Below are positions 5,417-9,380 of a stretch of DNA of 9,380 nt, in pieces. Position 1 is the first letter of the stretch; every line of letters begins with the position of its first letter. A model generated the notes under the pieces. That model had not been told where the DNA came from. It made no database searches and saw only the letters and a program-made list of their open reading frames with translations. Source of the DNA: Bdellovibrionales bacterium (lineage in GTDB: Bacteria; Bdellovibrionota; Bdellovibrionia; Bdellovibrionales; JAMPXM01). The stretch lies in NCBI GenBank assembly GCA_005792225.1, contig SXSP01000343.1, positions 1 through 9,380 on the forward strand. Reading direction: 5' to 3'. Made by a program: the position numbers and the translations under genes.

Positions 5417-7108
5417 TTGGTGACGAAACGGGGCAGGACATTGAGCAACCAAGAGCCGACAACGAATAAAACTTCGCCATCTCTGTGGGCGCGCACGAAG
5501 GCGTTTCTGTCCTACTATCGTCTTCCAATCCTATCAGGATTCTTGATCGGAACAAGTTATATTCCCTTTCCGCCTTGGGCTCTTCTCTTCTGTCTCTCGC
5601 CTCTTTTTGTTTTCTGGCAACGAGAGACATCTTGGAAGCGTGTCTTCATCGGCGGATGGATCACGCAATTCATCTTAAACCTCATCGGTTTTCATTGGAT
5701 CTCGTACACCGCCGTCGAATTCGGTCATTTTCCTTGGATCTTTGGTCTACTGGTTCTGTTTGGTTTCGCGGCGACGGCACACTTGCATTACGCGATCTCG
5801 GGACTTCTTTGCAGAATCTTTAAAGACAAGTTTCGATTGGGATCCGGTGCGGATCTCCTTCTTCTCGTCTGTGTGTTCGGACTCTGCGATCGATTCATGC
5901 CGATGATCTTTCCGTGGCATCTCGGTTATCCCTGGATTTGGATTGGTCTTCCGGGTGCGCAATTCTCCGACGTCATCGGTTTCGATGGGTTGTACTACTT
6001 CACGATACTGGTCAACGCGCTCATCGCATGGGCCTGGCTTGCCGGCTGGTCGCCTCGCTCTCGCGAGCGTAAACCCTGGGCGCTGATTACAAGCGCTCTC
6101 GCGATTTTCCTCCTACTGAATCTGGCAGGTCTAGGGCGCAAAAATTCTTGGAGGCAAACTGACTCCACGGCGAAGATCCTCGCGGTCCAGGGTAATATCG
6201 GAAATTTCGAAAAACTTCAGGCCGAGCTACAACGCAATTTCGGAACTCCCGTCGTGCAAAAATATTTAGAGCTCAGCCGCAAGGGTCTCTCAGAGAAACC
6301 CGAAACTCAGCTCATCCTGTGGCCCGAGACTGCGTTTCCTGACGTCTTGGATTCACATTACTCGAGCCTAACACTTCACTCTTTGACACGTGGATTCGTC
6401 CAAGAAGTTAAAACGCCACTTCTGACCGGCGGCTATTCTCGCGATCTCAGGCAGAACGCCGTCTACAACGCGCTCTTCTACATGAACGCGGCCGGCTTTC
6501 AGCCCGAACCGACGTATCGCAAATCCATTCTCCTGGTGTTCGGTGAAACGTTCCCGTTCGCTGAGTACCTCCCCTACATGGAAAAACTCTTTCCCAATCA
6601 GGGATCGTTCGGTCGCGGCGCGGGCCCACAGGTGATGAACGTGGAGCTTTCTTCGATGGGTTCGCCTTCGGGCAGCCTGCGCGTGGGTCCACAAATTTGT
6701 TACGAAGGCCTCTACTCCTGGCATTCGGCTGAACTCGCCAAAAAAGGCGCTCAAGTTTTCGTCAACGTCACTAACGATTCGTGGTTCGGCTGGCCGTTTG
6801 AGCCCAATCAACATCTCTACATGACCCTCGCCCGCGCCATCGAATTCCGCAGGCCTCTCATGAGATCCACAAACACGGGCATTACCACCGCCATCACGGC
6901 TGCGGGCGATGTTCTCGAGAAATCGCCGGTGGGTGTCGAGTGGACGGGGCTCTACGAGATACCCTACATGTCGAATCCGCCACACACTCTCTATGAGAAA
7001 TTCGGGTTCGCCTGGACTTGGGTCCTGGCGCTCTCCGTGGTTTTGTTGTTAGTATTCGGCCGTAACCGAAGGGTGGACGGCACGAATGGATCAACTCGAC
7101 GCACTTGA
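5417..7108 (+). CDS. lnt: Apolipoprotein N-acyltransferase (Lnt)
   Basis: Inner-membrane enzyme that adds the third acyl chain, from a phospholipid, to the N-terminal cysteine of lipoproteins, the last maturation step before outer-membrane sorting in Gram-negatives. The N-terminal half (about 37-240) holds a series of hydrophobic membrane segments. The periplasmic nitrilase-like domain (about 252-520) has the full triad: Glu304 in LWPETAFP, Lys369 in YRKS, and acyl-carrying Cys428 in QICYEG. NVTNDSWFG (450-458) and the RSTNTGIT motif (483-490) are also typical. A final membrane helix (about 531-547) ends the protein. At 563 residues it is slightly longer than usual (about 500-550). The start is unsure: the longest frame opens with TTG at 5417 with no clear ribosome site; a second TTG at 5441 follows GGGGCAGGA and would give 555 residues. 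Both leave all membrane segments intact. Its 3' end overlaps mutS2 by 23 bases, so the two are probably co-transcribed. Confidence 0.95.
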   Translation: MVTKRGRTLSNQEPTTNKTSPSLWARTKAFLSYYRLPILSGFLIGTSYIPFPPWALLFCLSPLFVFWQRETSWKRVFIGGWITQFILNLIGFHWISYTAVEFGHFPWIFGLLVLFGFAATAHLHYAISGLLCRIFKDKFRLGSGADLLLLVCVFGLCDRFMPMIFPWHLGYPWIWIGLPGAQFSDVIGFDGLYYFTILVNALIAWAWLAGWSPRSRERKPWALITSALAIFLLLNLAGLGRKNSWRQTDSTAKILAVQGNIGNFEKLQAELQRNFGTPVVQKYLELSRKGLSEKPETQLILWPETAFPDVLDSHYSSLTLHSLTRGFVQEVKTPLLTGGYSRDLRQNAVYNALFYMNAAGFQPEPTYRKSILLVFGETFPFAEYLPYMEKLFPNQGSFGRGAGPQVMNVELSSMGSPSGSLRVGPQICYEGLYSWHSAELAKKGAQVFVNVTNDSWFGWPFEPNQHLYMTLARAIEFRRPLMRSTNTGITTAITAAGDVLEKSPVGVEWTGLYEIPYMSNPPHTLYEKFGFAWTWVLALSVVLLLVFGRNRRVDGTNGSTRRT

Positions 7109-9380
7109 TTGGCGACAAATTCTCGATCGACTGCAAAGCTTGGCGACGAGCGAACCCGCTCGTTCGCGGCTCCGCGATCTTGCTCCTCTGAAGAATCCCG
7201 GTGAAGCTCAAGAGAGCTTTCGCGCGGTGAAGGCGGCACAGGACGTTCTCGCGTTCGGTGAGCGTCCTTACATGGAAAGCCTCGATCTTTTTTCGACATG
7301 GTTTCAGCGTCTCAAGCGCGAGGCCGTGCTCACGACTCAAGAACTCCGCGACGTCCGACGTTTTTGCATCGAGGTTGTGGCCCTGTCTGAAGTCTTAAAG
7401 CAATCCGGCGGACCCTGGGTCGATAAGATCAGCCGCCGGCTCATGGACGCGACGGCACCCCTTTCGTTCATTGACCAGATCATGACTCCGACCGGAGATA
7501 TTCGCACCGACGCGAGCGAAACGCTTCATAACCTCTACCGCGAAAAGCAAAATCAAACGAAGAACCTGCAGAACACCCTCGACCGCCTCATCAAGCAGCA
7601 TGACATGGAGCCGGTTCTTCAAGATCGTTACGTCACGAATCGCGAAGGACGTTGGGTCATCCCGGTAAAATCCGGCATGCAGGGTTTTTTCCCTGGCATC
7701 ATTCTTGCTTCGAGCGCCTCTAAACAAACAGTGTTCATGGAGCCCGACGAAGTCGTTCCGCTGAACAACCGACTCCGCCAAATCGAAGTTGAGATCGAAG
7801 AGGAGATCGAACGCCTCCTCATCCAGCTTTCGGCCTATTTGCGCACGCAGGTCATCGACTTCAGCAGCTCGCAAGAGGCTATGCTCGAAGCAGATGTTCG
7901 CTTCGCGCAAGGAAAGCTCGCCGAAACACTCGACGCAAACGCAATTGAATTCAGCGAAGACCGCCTAGAACTCAATGACGTGCGCCACCCCCTCTTGGTG
8001 TTGAAGAATGAAAACGTGATCCCGAACACGGTTCGCCTTGGCGAAGAGAAACGCATTCTCCTTCTCTCGGGACCCAACGCGGGCGGAAAAACCGTGCTCC
8101 TCAAGAGCGTGGGTCTTGCAGCGCAAATGGCCCGGTGCGGACTCCTCGTTTGCGCCAACGAGGGCTCCTACATTCCATTCTTCAACGAACTCTTCGTCGC
8201 CGTCGGCGACGCCCAGAGCGTCGATGCCGCCCTCTCAACTTTCGCGGCTCACTTAAAAGTTTTAAATCGAGCGGCGAAGGCAAACGGAAGCGACAAACTC
8301 ATCCTCATCGACGAAATCGCGGGCTCAACGGACCCCGAAGAAGGCTCCGCCCTCGCACGCGCCTTCATCGAAGCTTATTCGCGAAACGGCGTCTTCGGCG
8401 TCATCACGAGCCACTTAGGACCGCTCAAGGTGGGATGGGGGCAAAACTCAGGCGTCATCAACGGAAGCCTCGAGTACAGCAGTGAATCAGGTCTTCCGAC
8501 TTACCACTTCTTCATGGGCGTTCCGGGACAGAGTTTGGCGCTGCAAACCGCGAGACGCGTGGGAGTCGACACATCCATTCTTGATCGAGCGATGGATCAC
8601 CTGAGCCCCGAAACAAAAGCGCAACACCAACATTTGCGCGAGATCGAGCAAATGAAGGACGAGCTCTCCGAGCTTCGAAACAATCTGATCGATGAACTCA
8701 AAGCAGCTCGCGAGAGCAAACGCAAATACCACGATCTACTCGCTCTCTTCAAAAAAGAGCGCGACCAGTGGATGGAGAAAGCCGTCAAAAAAGCCGAGAA
8801 GAAAATCGACGACATGATCGATGTCGCGAACGTCACCGACATTTTCCGTCGTCACGAGAAGCTCCAACAGATCAAGCAGGAACTTCCGGAAGTCGTGAAA
8901 GCCTCAACCGTCGCACCGAAGCGACCGAAGCTCGACACCGCCGAAGATTTTGAAAAGATCTATCCTCCGGGATCGGTCGTCTTTATTCCTTCCGTCGGCC
9001 AAGAAGGTGTTATCCAAGGTAAAGCCAACTCCAAAGGCGAGATCCCCGTCCTTTCGCATTCGATGCGACTGTTCGTTCCGTGGCAGCAGCTGAAAGCCCC
9101 TCAGAGCATGCAGAATCCGACGCAAGCGATCTTCCGTCGCTCGTCAGGTGTCACGGTCACTTTGCAGGACACCGAGCGCGTGATTGATGTTCGCGGGAAG
9201 AGCACCGAAGATGCGATCGGCCTTCTCGAGACTCAACTCGATGCCGCAGCACTCGCCGGCGAAGACCGCGTTAAAATCATCCACGGCCACGGCACCGAAG
9301 TTCTCAAGCGCGCCGTACGTTCACATCTCTCTCGAAGTGTTTACGTGAAAAAATGGAAGGCCGCCACGGCCGACACCGGC
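7086..9380 (+). CDS. mutS2: MutS2 family ATPase/endonuclease, missing only its last residues
   Basis: MutS2 lacks the mismatch-recognition domain of MutS. In studied bacteria it suppresses recombination or splits collided ribosomes. The frame is open for 765 codons to the window edge; family members are about 780-790, so perhaps 15-20 residues are lost. Order of parts: N-terminal core and clamp helices (1-315); ATPase with Walker A GPNAGGKT (329-336), GDAQS (374-378), LSTFAAH (383-389), Walker B LILIDE ending at Asp409-Glu410, and His443 in ITSHLGPLK; a long charged coiled coil (about 535-610); a KOW-like beta segment (PPGSVVFIPSVGQEG); and a C-terminal Smr nuclease domain with IDVRG (700-704) and HGHGT (733-737). 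The motifs GDAQS and DEIAGSTDP depart from the usual GDEQS and DELGAGTDP. The ATG at 7086 lies inside the lnt 3' end, with GGTGGA eight bases upstream, which supports this start and an operon with lnt. Confidence 0.95.
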   Translation, partial: MDQLDALDWRQILDRLQSLATSEPARSRLRDLAPLKNPGEAQESFRAVKAAQDVLAFGERPYMESLDLFSTWFQRLKREAVLTTQELRDVRRFCIEVVALSEVLKQSGGPWVDKISRRLMDATAPLSFIDQIMTPTGDIRTDASETLHNLYREKQNQTKNLQNTLDRLIKQHDMEPVLQDRYVTNREGRWVIPVKSGMQGFFPGIILASSASKQTVFMEPDEVVPLNNRLRQIEVEIEEEIERLLIQLSAYLRTQVIDFSSSQEAMLEADVRFAQGKLAETLDANAIEFSEDRLELNDVRHPLLVLKNENVIPNTVRLGEEKRILLLSGPNAGGKTVLLKSVGLAAQMARCGLLVCANEGSYIPFFNELFVAVGDAQSVDAALSTFAAHLKVLNRAAKANGSDKLILIDEIAGSTDPEEGSALARAFIEAYSRNGVFGVITSHLGPLKVGWGQNSGVINGSLEYSSESGLPTYHFFMGVPGQSLALQTARRVGVDTSILDRAMDHLSPETKAQHQHLREIEQMKDELSELRNNLIDELKAARESKRKYHDLLALFKKERDQWMEKAVKKAEKKIDDMIDVANVTDIFRRHEKLQQIKQELPEVVKASTVAPKRPKLDTAEDFEKIYPPGSVVFIPSVGQEGVIQGKANSKGEIPVLSHSMRLFVPWQQLKAPQSMQNPTQAIFRRSSGVTVTLQDTERVIDVRGKSTEDAIGLLETQLDAAALAGEDRVKIIHGHGTEVLKRAVRSHLSRSVYVKKWKAATADTG

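Noticed and set aside
6368..6985. 205-codon open frame on the minus strand within lnt
   Set aside because: It is fully antisense to a gene with all Lnt catalytic motifs, is rich in Arg and His, and shows no recognisable domain; long antisense frames are expected in GC-rich coding DNA.
7395..7910. 171-codon minus-strand open frame inside mutS2
   Set aside because: It lies antisense to the conserved MutS2 core and has no motif of its own.
1..9380. A novel defence or mobile system
   Set aside because: All but one of the genes belong to well-known chromosomal families; there are no toxin-antitoxin, nuclease, integrase, reverse transcriptase or repeat-array signals, and composition is uniform.

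Overview
The window carries five protein-coding genes plus one at the left edge, all of ordinary housekeeping or cell-envelope families. It looks like a chromosomal segment of a Gram-negative bacterium: there is an apolipoprotein N-acyltransferase, a Slt-type murein transglycosylase with a lipoprotein-like leader, and an exported subtilase. Base composition is moderately high in G+C and even from end to end, with no mobile element, tRNA, rRNA, CRISPR array or phage gene visible. The mix of families and a sigma-54-like promoter would fit a Bdellovibrionota or other former deltaproteobacterial lineage. That placement is inference from general gene content, not from a marker gene.

Layout from left to right. 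Positions 1-573 (minus strand) hold the first 191 codons of dinB, DNA polymerase IV, cut by the left edge. A 127-base divergent spacer holds a candidate sigma-70 promoter for the next gene. Positions 701-2857 (plus) encode a 718-residue soluble lytic murein transglycosylase with a C-terminal SLT domain. A 138-base spacer follows, with a good match to a sigma-54 (-24/-12) promoter. It precedes a 493-residue exported subtilisin-family serine protease (2996-4477, plus). That gene converges, with only 9 bases between stops, on a minus-strand gene (4487-5365 or 5374) for a protein with two zinc ribbons and a C-terminal hydrophobic hairpin, which I cannot assign to a function. Back-to-back with it are lnt (5417-7108, plus) and mutS2 (7086 to the right edge, plus), which overlap by 23 bases and probably form an operon.

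The genes do not make one pathway. Slt, the protease and Lnt all act on the envelope (peptidoglycan turnover, periplasmic or secreted proteolysis, lipoprotein maturation). DinB and MutS2 act on DNA damage tolerance and recombination or ribosome rescue. The zinc-ribbon protein is the only one of unknown role. I found no convincing new multi-gene system. The items most worth a second look are the sigma-54-like promoter and upstream dyad before the protease, the protease's short pro-region and two-cysteine insert, the architecture of the zinc-ribbon membrane protein, and departures from the usual ATPase motifs in MutS2.
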